The notes under the pieces: generated by a model
The model's database searches: none
What the model was told of the DNA's origin: nothing
What the model saw: only the letters and a program-made list of their open reading frames with translations
Part shown: positions 37,900 through 50,490 of the stretch, one piece after another
Numbering within the stretch: the first letter of the stretch is position 1
How the letters are laid out: each line of letters opens with the position of its first letter
Made by a program: the position numbers and the translations under genes
Assembly: GCA_964035545.1 (NCBI GenBank)
Contig: OZ037765.1
Coordinates: forward strand, 28,198,004-28,262,003
Direction: 5' to 3'
Length of the DNA stretch: 64,000 nucleotides
Origin: Bugula neritina
Taxonomy: Eukaryota > Bryozoa > Gymnolaemata > Cheilostomatida > Bugulidae

Positions 37900-40320
37900 T
37901 TTGATTGATATAATAATAATATAAATATTAAAAATAAATATGATAATCATAATATTAAATAAAATATCAACCAAGCAATAACTCAAAGTCAATAAGTAAT
38001 TATAATAGATTAAAATACAATTACTATTAGTAATAACATTAATATAAGTATTACAATATCAAAATGAATCATCAATATGAAATTGACTTGAAATAACGTT
38101 TATATAATCATAATGATAATTACTCAATTTCATATATTTATAATATATTCAATAAATAATATTTATATAAATTATTATATAATCATAATGATAATAATAA
38201 AATAAATATAAATATTATTTGTCAAATATTGAATGTATGATATTGATGATAAAATTGAATAATATTAATATTTAATAAATATAATAATTATAATGATAAT
38301 CATTGACATTATGATTATCACTTTATGATTAGATTAAATTTAATTAAATAATTGTTATTATAATCATTCATGTTTTTACAGAGCTTCATTTTCAATTTCT
38401 AATTTCTAGTTAGTGCAATAAACTCAATATTTATACTTTTAGAGTTATTAAAATTGCATTATGGCTACAATAATACTAATAAAACTATTATATTGTTATT
38501 ATAACATATAACTAAAACTAGTACATCTCTAAGGTCGACATTCAACATTACCATGTGGGTGTGGTGCAACAACGCTAGATTTACTAACAACTCTTTGACG
38601 AACACGTTCCATTGGTTAAATGGAGAAATGCTAGTTTTGTATTCGCAAAGCTCTCATGTCGGTTCCAGTATTGACACGAGTGTTAGTCTTCCGTTGCTGA
38701 GTGAAAGATGCTCCTTTTTTGTGCTTACACTTACTAGATTTCGAGTCACCATCACTATTTTTGTTGTGTTCTTAGTTGTAGAACTCGTTACTATAAGTAT
38801 ATTGGCCACATTAAACTTAATATAAACACGCCGCTAGCATTGTTTCATCGTTCTGATTCTCATTCTGATTCTCATTTTCATTATGATTAATCATTGATCC
38901 TTTCAAGCACTCACTGGGTGATGTTCAAAAGGAAAATTAATCTCAGTTTCACTGAATATGAATATGATTATGAATGGTTTTTGTTTGCTGGCTATGGTAA
39001 TCGTATTGGTCATTGTATCATTAATTTGATTATGATAACACCTGACAATTAATGTTCTACCATGATCACCATCACCATGTCTAATTTTATGGTAATTTAC
39101 TAACTACTAGTACTACTAGTACTGTACTAGTACTAGTACTACTAGAAGTAGAATTTTTCAGCAATCTGAATCACATTAAATTTACTTTTTCCCTCTATAT
39201 TGTGGGATAATTTACTAATTGTTATTGCTATTAAAATTAACAATCATAATTTCAATATGAATATATAATAATATATATAATTCATAATAACTGGCAATGA
39301 TAATATTATTTGTAAATTAAAAAAATGGGTTACTAGCTCCTATATCCGAGCCTCACATTTTAAAGTGCTTAAATCTTAATACTAAGAGTCAATAGTTCCG
39401 GATTTCTAAGTTTTAATCGTTTTATATCATACAACAAAAAGCTTATTTAGATTTTAACATGGTAAAACCATTACTTTCAACATAGCAATGCAACTTGCTA
39501 AGCCATTTGTCTGGCTGGTATCAGTACTGGTAACATAATAATGTTTTTTGCAAAATTTCCTAAATTGGTGTTTTGAAGTAAATGGAACTTTTAAAAGAAG
39601 ACATCATTTTATTAAAATTAGCTATTGATTTTGCTAAAATGTTGAAGAGCATTCCTATGTTGTTACTGCAAAAGTTAGCTTTAACTTCATCTGCTCTTCT
39701 TTTGTGTTTTCATTTGCATCTTCTTTTTATTCCTTTTCTATCAGCAGCATATGTATTTTTATTTTATCTGCAAATGTGTACAATATTAAAGTGGACATGG
39801 TCTTTGTGCATATGGCCATTACTTTTAAAATAATCTTCATTAGTAAAAGTATATAAGTGACTTTATAGTTAAAGCCAAGGTTGCAATTATAATGCCAAAA
39901 CGCTACAGATATGTGGCATAGTCCTCCAGCACCTTAAAACTTCAAGCTGTACAAAATATCATTGATAGAACGATTTCATTTAAGTTAAAGTGAGGAACGC
40001 TATCCCAAAAGTATGAGATATGTTTTATATGCTATATGTTATAATATATACACTTTTTAGCCATTGCATAGTTTAAGGCTTATTAGTTATGGCCAGTGTA
40101 TTGTTTTGTACACATTAAAATATATTCTACTATGTAGAAAAACAATAACTACAAAAATATATTATTTAACTTGAATATTGTATTAAAGAAACTCTTTTTT
40201 CTTCTATAACACTAAATTTATCTTTCCTGATGCAATATCTGTAAGCTACGTAGATTCATTAAGCCTCAAACTATTGGAAATGATATACAAAAATAATGTG
40301 ATGTAGTAGAATAGTAGTAT
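37900..40320. other. AT-rich intergenic region
   Basis: 37900-38350 is dominated by ATAATCATAATGATAAT-like degenerate words. 38520-38830 is less AT-rich, has CpGs and is a possible METTL15 promoter. 39104-39145 is a small run of ACTAGT/TACTAG units. Open frames at 38553-38825 and 39582-39833 have hydrophobic low-complexity content and no supporting evidence. Confidence 0.4.
39104..39145. repeat. ACTAGT-type short tandem repeat
   Basis: Overlapping self-complementary ACTAGT/TACTAG units in about 42 bases. Confidence 0.75.
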
Positions 40321-40331
40321 AGTACACCTAC

Positions 40332-40595
40332 TAGCTAACCATTGTAGGTTCACACTATCTAAAACTTCTATTAACTTGCTGATGGTTGCACTTTTTCCAT
40401 GTACCAGTCTCCAATGTGTTAAGCAAGCAAAAACTTGATAAGGTGTCTGACTATATTTATCTTGCAAAGTCATTAAACGATTTTCGAACTCTACTTCGGA
40501 GTATATATCCAATTCCTTTGCTAAGTTTATCCATTTCCTTGGGCCAATTAAATGTGCAACCATACTAAATACTTCTGTAAGCTGCTGTGTGTTAT
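40332..40595 (-). CDS. Orphan death-domain exon
   Basis: One minus-strand exon with acceptor TTTTAG just before 40595 and a possible donor after 40332. It encodes about 88 residues shaped like a death domain: helix 1 (LTEVFSMVAHLIG), the hallmark Trp in RKWINLAKELDIY, a second Trp in VFACLTHWRLVHGKSA and TISKLIEVLDSVNLQWLA as last helices. Death domains make homotypic contacts in apoptosis and innate signalling adaptors; the partner is unknown. If the donor is used, joining to the acceptor near 40268 gives a stop within two codons; without splicing the frame runs on to a stop at 40246. The exon starts in phase 1, so upstream coding exons should exist, but none was found before N6AMT1. FADD-, THOC1- or UNC5-type proteins cannot be told apart. 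Confidence 0.6.
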
Positions 40596-41012
40596 CTAAA
40601 AGTTGAAAGTATTGTAAAATTTTGAGATATCATTGAAATAACTTCTTAAAACCAGTAATATACAGGTTTTTTGCAAAAGCTAATAATGCTTATTCTAAAT
40701 AAGAATTTGCTAAAATTTAATGCTGTGATTTCATTCAAATTAAAAAAAATATTTGCTCACTCATTGCAGTTGTTTATTATCTATTCTTTGTATTTTTATC
40801 CATGCCAGTGATGCACAATACCTTTTAGTTGTTTATACAAATTTGATTATTGTTAACACAATGCTATAACAATAGTAAATAATATTTTAAACTCAAAAAA
40901 TAAATGTTATACTTAGTCGTATTTTATGGAACGTATTGTTTCAATAAAATGTTCAAAAATAGATAAATCACAATGCAACACACTCTTAAATTCGTTAGGG
41001 TAAAACTAATTG

Positions 41013-41013
<1 letters not shown>

Positions 41014-41092
<79 letters not shown>
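41014..41092. repeat. (AT)n microsatellite
   Basis: About 79 bases of AT dinucleotides, ending 70 bases before the N6AMT1 start codon, so inside its leader or promoter. Confidence 0.96.
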
Positions 41093-41100
<8 letters not shown>

Positions 41101-41162
41101 TAAACCAATGTATATTGTATATTTTATAGGTATTCCTTATTATTCAACAGTAATAGTTGGCC

Positions 41163-42447
41163 ATGTTTGGCTCAGTAAGCACACCAGACCTAAGCAGTAT
41201 AACAGATGAAGACAAAAACCATGTGTATGACCCTTCCGAGGATACTTTTTTGTTACTAGACACCCTGGAGCATGATAGTCAATTAATCATATCTAAAAAG
41301 TAAGTCTTCTCTAATTCTTTATTGTAGAATTCAGTTCTTTTTATATGATGCATGCGAGCTGTATTGATTTAATTTGTCAAATTTGTGAAGTTATATTTAG
41401 AAACTTGCCGTGTTAGTTTTGTTGACCTGCATGGTGACAAATTATAGACATTTATATTACAGACCTACTCTTATCTTGGAAATAGGGTGTGGCTCTGGAA
41501 TAGTTTCAGTATTTGCTGCTAAAGTACTTGATGGCCATTCCCCAGCATTTATTATGTAAGCAAAACTTTTCCTACAATTTTTAATTTAGTATTGAATCTT
41601 TTTTTCTCTAAAACATTCAGAGTACAAGAAATGCATATAAATAATTTTTTTCAGGTGTACTGATATTAACAAGCATGCAGCAAATGTAGCTCAACGTGTA
41701 TCCCAGACTAACAGGCGAAGTTTGGAGATAGTTGTGACTGATTTGGTAAAATATGAGCTTTAATATGTACAACAGACACTAATAATTTGAACTGAAGTTG
41801 ACACTGTTGCATTAATCTTTTATGTTTTAGGTGATGGGTTTTGGTGATCAAATTACCAACAAAGTTGATTTGCTGATATTTAATCCCCCTTATGTGGTAA
41901 CTCCTTCTAATGAGGTACAGCATGTTATATTAATGTGTATATGCAAGAAGCAGCATTCACTATATTTTTTCATTACTTTTGAAGGTGCCTAATTTTAAAC
42001 TAGGTAGGCACCAAAGACTTGTCAGCTGCGTGGGCTGGCGGTGTTGATGGCCGTGAAGTAACAAATCGCTTGCTACCAAAGATTGGTGATATTTTGGCAG
42101 AAGGCGGCTTGTTTTACTTGGTGGCAATTAAAGAAAATAAAATAGGTTTGTAGGGAAGATAGAACCCAAGTTTTTTTGTTAAATAAATACCTGCATCAGT
42201 TTGTGGAATCAGTCGAGAACTGACCTTATGTTTTTATGCTATTCTTTTCAACTTGCTTATCATGAACCTTTTGGTCTATCAATTAGTTGCAAACTATTTC
42301 CTGTATTATACAGAAGATATAAAACAGATCTTGAACAAGCAAGGCCTCACCATGACCGTGGTGTTAACTAGAAGATCTGGGCCTGAGCTTCTCAGTACTT
42401 TAAGGTTCGAGAAGATTGAATCAAGAGTAGCTGATTTACCAGTCTGA
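41163..42447 (+). CDS. N6AMT1: N6AMT1/HEMK2 glutamine methyltransferase
   Basis: Six exons, 41163-41299, 41463-41555, 41655-41745, 41831-41914, 42004-42145 and 42314-42447, join in phase to 226 residues (human 214). With its TRMT112 partner this enzyme methylates the Gln of the GGQ motif in release factor eRF1; histone H4 K12 methylation (KMT9) is also reported for the human protein. Signatures: VYDPSEDTFLLLDTLE, the SAM-binding EIGCGSGIVSVFAA, CTDINKHAA and the catalytic NPPY in LLIFNPPYVVTPSNE, then AWAGGVDGREV. The C-terminal strand-helix EDIKQILNKQGL and RRSGPELLSTLRF are also typical. A splice acceptor (TTTATAG) about 35 bases before the ATG suggests a leader exon or trans-splice site. 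Confidence 0.95.
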
Positions 42448-42993
42448 GTGTAATGTTTATAACAAGACAAAGCAGATGAGTAGACAACTCTCATGGGAAA
42501 GGGTGGCACTTGTACAAATGTCTAGGATATTTGCTATAAAGTAATGTTTGCAGAACGACTGAAACATTAGGCAGGTTGAAATTATGTTTATATTTTTGGG
42601 CAGATGGTTTCCAAACCTTCATAAAATTACTGATATCATGAGCATATCCAATACCATTGTAAAACTTACATAAAAATACCTATTTTTTATAATTCAAATT
42701 ACTGTATAATATTATATATAGCATTAGCAATATAAATGCAATATTGAAGTTTAAAAATTATGTATTAAAAGTTAAACTGAACATTTACTACATCAGATTG
42801 TCATAAAAATAACCAATATTAGCACTATAAGTACAATATTTTAGTAAAAATATATTGCATCTAACCATTCAACAACATTCCAATTAAAGCTAATTCTTAA
42901 TTTAATGTTTCTAAGTTATTTTGGCACCAAATTTTAATACAAACATGAAAAAACAAATAACATCATAACATGACCAATAACAGGTTATATAAA
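42448..42993. other. Tail-to-tail region of N6AMT1 and EXTL3
   Basis: AT-rich 3' untranslated DNA of both genes. ATTAAA-type signals are present on both strands (for example plus strand near 42766, minus strand near 42897-42902). No other feature seen. Confidence 0.4.
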
Positions 42994-45900
42994 CTATACA
43001 AAAACAAAACATTTGGATTTGTCTTCTGGTACTCTGGTTTTGAATAGCACAGAGTCTGCTCTAAATTGTGTGTATTTTAATGGTAGATAGCCATACACCT
43101 CAATGAAAAACTGTATACATTTGTGTCTTTCATTGAAATGAGATTCATCAATCCATAAAGATGCTTCTCCACACGTTGGACATCTGAATGTCCACCTTGA
43201 GGTTGTCTACATAGCAACAGAGTAATATAAATTACATATGTGACCTGGCACCACAAAACAAGGGATGTATATAAAATGTTGAAAACCTAGTTATTACTAT
43301 GGAGTGATAGAGCAGACTTTTTCAAACATTTTGCACTTTATTTGAAGTCTCTAGCACAAACAGAACTCGAGATATCAGTATTTAAAAACTTTAACGTTTT
43401 TAGAATTTCTAAATTACTGTTTCGAGAAAATCGCGTTTAAAGTTGGCAACTCTAAAATAAGTTGAGAATTATTTGTTTACAATTTACAAGCCTTAGCAAC
43501 GGGTCTTTGTATAAAAGAAATAGTGACAAATTTGGTATCAAAATAATTGTGAAAGTTTGGGCTTTCTGTTAAACTAAATTTCATGCTGCCTCAACATAAA
43601 ATTAGGCCAAATATGGCCGCCAAACTTTTTGTCTAATTTATTTGTCAACTCGCTTTTTACTTTGTTTAATGGTTGAAAAGTTTAACAATTCCAGCAAAGA
43701 AGAGGATGTTTCAGCAAGTTTGTGTGTTGATATATTCAAATTAGGCATCCAAGTCAGCAGGAAGTAATATAAAACAAAATGGCAGCTGCTTCCTCTTATA
43801 CATTGAATATCTCCCTTTCCTCTAATATATCGTGTAATGTATCAAACTGCAGCTATTGACCTGTGCTGTTTCATAATTATTGCTTAATGAGTAGAACACT
43901 TATGAGAAAATTATTTGACTATTATGAGATCATGCAAGGTTCATTCATAAATATCTTTATAATATCTAACTGCAACTAAATTTAGCAATTGATTTGGCTG
44001 AGATGTTGAAAATATAAACATAAAATCAGCTATTTGAACTTTTGAGTTTTATTGGGCAATAATATTCACATTTAAAACATCACATACATTATTTTAAAAA
44101 ACCAATTAAATGCAGTAAAAAATCCAGCCTGGATACAACCATTATGCTTGAATTAACTCTTATCAAGAAAAGAAAATTAGGTAGCTTCTACGGTTGTTGC
44201 AAAGAAGGCACTTATCATCTTTCTACTTCCTTGGTCTTCATAATATGAGTTTACGGAGTATGGACACATAACATCATGTATGTGGCAAAAGCTTCATCAC
44301 TATCATCAGCTGATTTTCTAGCAATTATAGATGCTGCTACTTGACATCCATCCTGCCAATCTACCCACTTATTGTCTATTCCAGCGCTGAAAGTACAATG
44401 TTGACTTTTTTTAAATAACAAAAGGAAACGGTAGCTTGATTAGAAATTATACCCAGTTATATTATAAAAATTTAGTTGGCTAAACACTCTTGTGGTACTA
44501 TTATGGCAGCAGTTGATTGTGATCCTGCATTTCATCAACGTTTAAATTTATTGAATTAAACAGAACAATTTAAATTAAAAAAATTCTTGAAAATTTTCAA
44601 GCACATCATTAAAAGACTGCAAACCTTTTTATGAATGAAATAAGCAGAAGCCATAACCTTGCAAGCCAAAATTCAGTGTGTCTACATTAGAAGTATTAGA
44701 TTGATAGGCAGTAGAGTTGTGTAGGTATAAGTCTTCACTCTAATGCCCTCACAAGTCCACTTTCTAAAATGTACAGAATATCGAATTATTCTATATTAAC
44801 ATAGTATTATCAATAAAATTACACATTATGCACTTGAATATCTAGCATATCTGCAATTGTCAATTTTGAAGCAATGTCTTCAGATAACTATTAATCACTC
44901 AGGCATTTAATTGAGTAAAAAAGCTAGCTAAGTGCAACTGAATCTATTAAAGACATTTACTATAAAATCAATTTGAATTCAATAAATTACTTTAAAATAT
45001 GAATAAATTTTTGCTCATCTTATAATAAAATTAAAAAGTTTACACTATTTATGCATTCAGTTAGTGTTACTACTCACTAAACAAGACTAAAAGTAACTCA
45101 CTGAAAAACTAAGTCAGTCAACTATAGAATCATCATGAACTCGCATTAATATTTCATCATTATACTCCTTTACATTTAGTCACATTTATCATTTCAATTT
45201 GGTTATAGGTGATGCTTTTATCAATATGAATATGATTATCAATTGAGTTTTGACAGTAACACTAACTGTAAGCCTGCATAATGTGATAAAGATTTTATCA
45301 TTATATTTTAAATCAAACTTTGAGCTAATTTAAAATTCACAAAAGGAATCGGTAGTTTGACTAGTATTAGTAGGCCTAATAAAATACTAATAGTAATAGT
45401 AGTAGTAATCAGTAACTGTATTGACAAAATCTAAGACAGAGGCTAAAAGTTACTAAGACTAAGAGTAAGTCTAATGTAAATTGAAATATCAACTATAGAA
45501 TAAATCAATAAATATAACACTATCAGTATGAGTATCAAGTTTTAAGAGCAAAGGCGAAACTCAGAGTCAGACTCAAATACTAATACAGTAATACTAATAC
45601 TAATAGTAATAGTGAATTTATAATTATTAATTACTTATACTTATAGTTATACTATTATTATTAAAAATTTAATGAGCTACATTTGGTTTTACTACCAAAT
45701 ACCAGTATCAGTAAAACATGAATAATATTCATTATGATTATCATTATGAGTAACCGTACCTCAAACTGTGAGTCATAGTGAGAGTCATTTAAATAGTTAC
45801 TACTTACTAGTAGTAGTATAGAATAGACTAACTCTAAGACATACTGATACTCCTACTGAGTCCTAGTGATAGTATAAATATTATAATTATTATTAATAAA

Positions 45901-48900
45901 TTGATGACTACAAATAATCCGGGCAACAATTCTAAGTTAGTAGCATAAATGATTGTTTTGAGTATAATTACCTGTATTGTTGTGGTTTTCAAGCTTGAAC
46001 GCTAAAGATAAAGATTAAGTTTAGCATTTATCACCAAAGGGCAAAACAGCTCAGTAACTTAGAAGCTAACTTTGGATGGAACACGATGAAAAACTAAAAC
46101 TAGCCTTCGATTTTAAATATGATGCTTCTGACAAGACGAAGAAAGAGGTGTAAGCTAAATTTATTTGATAAAACATAAATTTGGAAGATCTCACGCTATG
46201 AAAATGACTAAAATTTTCTTCTTTCTTTAATTGATAACTTCGCAATTTTTTCATCATTTAAAAAATTGAAAGCCTTAGTTACCAACTTTAAATGCAATTT
46301 TAGAGCTGAAGGAATCATCAAATGCTTACGAAAGTATGATTTTTGAAATCCTTGAATTTCTTTGTATTAGAAAAGTTTAAAATCTAAAAATTGGAAACTA
46401 ATTTCAAATTTAAGTATTTCCAAATTAAACCTTCATTTACTACACTTTATAAACGCCGCCACATCCCCGGCTTTGTCGCGACTGGTCACATATATTGATT
46501 GTAAAAACCTATTTTTGAAGCCATAGTTCTAGCTTTCACATCTGAGGTAGAGGCAGACCAACATGCAAACTTCTATCAAAATACTGTAAAGCATATAAAT
46601 TAACTACAACTTTAAATAAATGCCCGTAGCAAGAAACCCTTGCAGATAGCTACAGTTTTTCAGTTTTTAAATTTTATCCATTGAACAATTTACAAGCATG
46701 TGCTGTTTGAATGTACATACCTTCACTGGTGGTTGGCCAGTTATATGAGATACAAGGAAGTTCATAGCTAAATCTTCACAGTTCATGTACTCGTCAACTT
46801 TATCCCTTATGGCTTGTGGCATGAAATAACTGTATTGGTACATATAATACTGCAAAAAAAGGGGACAAGCTTAAATTGCTACGTCATAATTATAAAGATA
46901 ATAAAAAGATACAAAGTCAAGTTTTAAGCACATCACAGTATATATAAAGCTTCTGTTTTGGTTTATTTGCAGCATTGCAGAACAGTTATGGTTACAGAAT
47001 TAGATTGCAAGTACTTGGGTTTATGAATGTGAAATCTGCTACACTTTAGTGAAATGCTCAATATTGTTAGAGTAGTTGAATACTATTTACTTACCTTGTG
47101 AAAAAAGGCAGCACCTGTGAGTATCATAGATAGCTCACATGAGTGATTGGAGTTATAATTCCATTTCTCATCGTGTATATTCCAAGCATGATATCTGCCA
47201 GGAAACCCTACTATACGGTCTCTAAACTCACGCCACACTCTAAAAATTAAAAACATAACAAGATGTTGATAGAATGTACTACTATATCAAACTGCTTTAC
47301 AGCCATAATGGAAAATCAAGATTGAAATATTTAAGATACGCATTTTATAATTGTGAACAATAAACATCAGCAGAAAGAATAAACGTTTTGAACTACCTTC
47401 TACAAATCCTATTTTAATTTGTGTAGCAATATTCTCTTTTGTATTAGGCTAACTTCATTAGCTTAAGGTTTTTTTAAAAACAATGCTTATTGCAAAGTTA
47501 AAAACAAAATTTGATTACAAAATCTGTAAATTTTGTCATAATATTTGAACTGCAAGTATTATGCATATAATAATCTAGTAATCAAATAAATGTGGTTTGT
47601 AAAATTATACTCAAAATAATGCAAACTATAATTTAAAAACATTATACTTAAATAAACTTATAAGCCATAGAATAATTATTATTTATGTAGAGTAGTACTT
47701 ACCTGAAAGCAAAAATAATTTCATCATGCCTAAGACCCATGTCATCATCCATGGACAACACAGCCTCTGTCTCTATTTCTTTGTACGGCATAAATCGATT
47801 GTTGAGACTATTTCTTTCAGCTTTTATTACCTACCATATACAGATAAAACTCACTAAAAAAACTGAATTTTCCAGAAAATGAAAATGCATGAACTTGTAT
47901 TCTCAAATCTCTATATTGAACACATTGAGAAAAGAGTTCTGAAAAAAACTAAAAATATCAATTTTCTGTATACTGATGTTAAATTAGACCAACCACTCAA
48001 AATGCATGCGCTATCTGAAATAACAAGTTTAATGCATTGCATTACAACTAAAGCATGCCAATATACAAACTTTACACACAATCACCTTTCTTTATACATG
48101 TTACATTAATAAATGTATGATGTAAAGACCCGAGCAATAATTAGCATATTACCTGTATGGGTACATGGATGTGAGGCCATTTGAGTGAAGAAGGTGGGTA
48201 CTGGGGATTATTCCATATGACAACGACTTTGTTGAGATATGGTAGTCCATTAAACTGAGCAAGTTGTTGTTGGAGCAACTCAGATCTATCATATGTCAGA
48301 ATTACAACTGCAAGTCAGGTACAAAAAAGTTAATATCTTCAAATTATGAGTATAGTAATACATGTAATTTCCATAATGTAGAACCCACAGTCTATACCGA
48401 TCTCAGAATCTCTACCAAGTGCCACATAGTAAGTGGGAATGAAAAGAGTGCTAATCCATAAAAATTCAAACCTATTTGCTATTGAAGTTAGACAGTTTTT
48501 TAAAGGTTTCATGGAAGACAGAAATAGGTTCAAAAGTAGACCTTGATAAGTTAAACTTCCTAAAGCTGTATCAATTTACAACTTTTGAAATACATCAACA
48601 GTGGTAATATGTATGATCACTTCAAACAAAGCCATCCTCACTTGTAAACTGTTCATGGGGGTAGTTCCCTCCCAAAGACATGCTAAACTCTGTACCACTG
48701 CCACCAGCACCACCATTGATAGGACGGAATCCATATGGTGAACCTGAAGATATCGTATAACTCAAAATATATGACACATTTTTGCCAGTAGTTACTGTAA
48801 ATAGCATAATCTAGAACTACGCCAACGACTTACCATGGTACTTGGCATCAGTTGGCAAACCTGGATCCCACGGAGTGTACGGGAATATATATGAAGAATG

Positions 48901-50490
48901 GCTCCAGTGAGAAAATTGCAAAAAACTAGTGAAATTTCGTTGATAAGAAGGCGAGGGAAATGGAGCTTCTATAGGACCTAATATTTCATTCGCATTATCA
49001 ACACGTGATTGAAAAGTCTGCATAGGATGATGCTCATCATAAACAAGAGTAGATACCGCTTCGGGTACAGGGGGTGGTGGCATATTTATTCTATATCTAA
49101 GTGTGTTGATTAAAGCATGAGCAGCTTTTTCTACTGATGAAAAATAATCATTGAAAATAATTCGGCCATGTTTCTTATAAGACATGATGTCCGACTCCAA
49201 AATATTTCTCAGTATATATTCTAGTTCTGTGACTCTCTGCAGAGGAAAACCAACTATAGCTTTTTCCCATGATATGAAGTCCGAAAAGGGCAGTTGATAA
49301 AAATCTCCAAGCAAGACTGGGATTGCACCATTGATCAGTGCTCTGTAAATTCTATAAGTGAATTGATAGGAGGGCATGTTTGCACAATTGGGTATCATCA
49401 CGAAAATTGAGCTACGCTCGCTTTCAACAGCATGATGATCACTGCACAGGCACCATTGATCAGGCAAGCACACCGACTTAGCTGTACACCGAGTGATAAA
49501 GCTAATTATATCACTTGAGTTCAATTTATTTATAGCACCTAGTATTTCTTTTTCACCTTCACTCAAAATTGTAGGAGATTGACCATAAAAAGAAAGCAAT
49601 ATTTTTTTTCTTAATGGCAACAGCAGTGGCAGAACTTTGTAATCCACTGGTAGCACATTGACATATGGCAGCAAAATATCAAACCCTCTATCAAACTTGG
49701 TGCAGTTGGTTTGTGCTACCATAGCTCTACTTTTTGGAGTCGTTAATGATGATAGTCCAACATTTATAATTATATGATTTCGACCATCTCCTTTCCAATA
49801 TTCGAGGGATTGAGTGTTTATTTTAGTGTCATCCTTAACTAGCAGAAAATACATGCAAGCACTTTCTGGTTTATTAGTGATGTGATTAGAGTTTTCAATT
49901 GCAGATTTCCATGCTATTAGCAAGTTGTCGTCAGTGTATGTTGGGTAAAGATATATAGGAAAACCGGAAATGACGCTGCACCGAGAATAGTCAAAACAAC
50001 TATTTAGATCACAATTTAAATTCATATGAGTGCCTGTTGAGGCAGACAAGTCTGACAACATAGGAAGGGGCAGGGGAACAGATGAGTATTCACTGAAAAT
50101 CTCTTTTTTTGTCAGAATCATGTTTTTTACATCAACATTTATTTGAGACAACTCATGTTCCATATCTTTCAATTGCGTGCTGAGATCTTTGTGACTATCT
50201 TCTAAAGTTTGGACAGTAGCCTTTAGCTTATTTCTTTTTTGTTCAAGCTGACTTAGTTCATTAATGATAGACTTCCGCAGTCTATGCATGTCTTCAGCAT
50301 GCCGCAAAAAAGCGTCTTTATTTGCTAAATCATTAAAGGCATTGATGTCAATTTCAACAGAAGGGTCATCTTTTACTGGCAAATGCTTAGAAGTAAGTGT
50401 GAATATACATATAATAACAATACATGTCCCAAATAAAAGAAAGGGAAGGCACCGGAGTGGTCGTAAAAAAATTCTCTGCTGTCTAGTCAT
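42994..50490 (-). CDS. EXTL3: EXTL3, exostosin-like heparan sulfate glycosyltransferase
   Basis: Seven exons, 50490-48834, 48743-48642, 48307-48153, 47830-47703, 47239-47095, 46849-46721 and 43206-42994, join in phase to 842 residues (human 919). EXTL3 acts in the Golgi and adds the first GlcNAc to the linkage tetrasaccharide, starting heparan sulfate chains. Order: short cytoplasmic N-terminus, signal anchor (about residues 14-32, [14 protein letters not shown]), coiled coil (about 55-125) typical of EXTL3, GT47 exostosin domain (ending near [17 protein letters not shown]), and GT64 domain from [15 protein letters not shown]. The GT64 part has [17 protein letters not shown], the metal-binding DDD in [43 protein letters not shown] and TSRWTFRCP to the C-terminus. 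The huge first coding exon is a family trait. The last intron (3.5 kb) contains an inserted element. Confidence 0.96.
43236..46493. mobile_element. DNA transposon-like element with diverged terminal inverted repeats, in the last EXTL3 intron
   Basis: The ends are inverted copies starting ATATGTGACC: left at 43236-43245, right as GGTCACATAT at 46484-46493. Homology continues inward (ACAAA..C..GGGATGT and TATAAA on both sides). A second matching block, GTTTAAAGTTGGCAAC at 43435-43450 and its inverted counterpart at 46279-46294, lies about 200 bases from each end. The symmetry shows an imperfect inverted repeat of about 215 bases bounding 3.26 kb. A short TA-rich target duplication is possible. 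Inside is a coding-like minus-strand exon (44251-44386) and simple-repeat-rich filler (45160-45900). I cannot name the superfamily. Confidence 0.7.
44251..44386 (-). CDS. Coding-like terminal exon inside the intronic element
   Basis: A clean acceptor (TACTTTCAG) is followed by 44 codons and TAA, with balanced composition: [18 protein letters not shown], then [17 protein letters not shown] and a short end. No family recognised. It is probably the last exon of a gene carried by the element that bounds it, perhaps its transposase or accessory protein. A second possible piece ([14 protein letters not shown]) reads on the minus strand near 44720-44760 but its frame soon closes. Confidence 0.35.

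Noticed and set aside
38553..38825. Plus-strand 90-codon frame
   Set aside because: Hydrophobic end, no homologue recognised; lies in the probable METTL15 promoter area.
39582..39833. Plus-strand Leu-rich 83-codon frame
   Set aside because: Low-complexity hydrophobic sequence from T-rich DNA.
46066..46257. Frames on both strands near the right end of the intronic element (plus strand starts [16 protein letters not shown])
   Set aside because: Attractive composition but very short, no consistent splice partner, and too close to the terminal repeat to be trusted as an exon.
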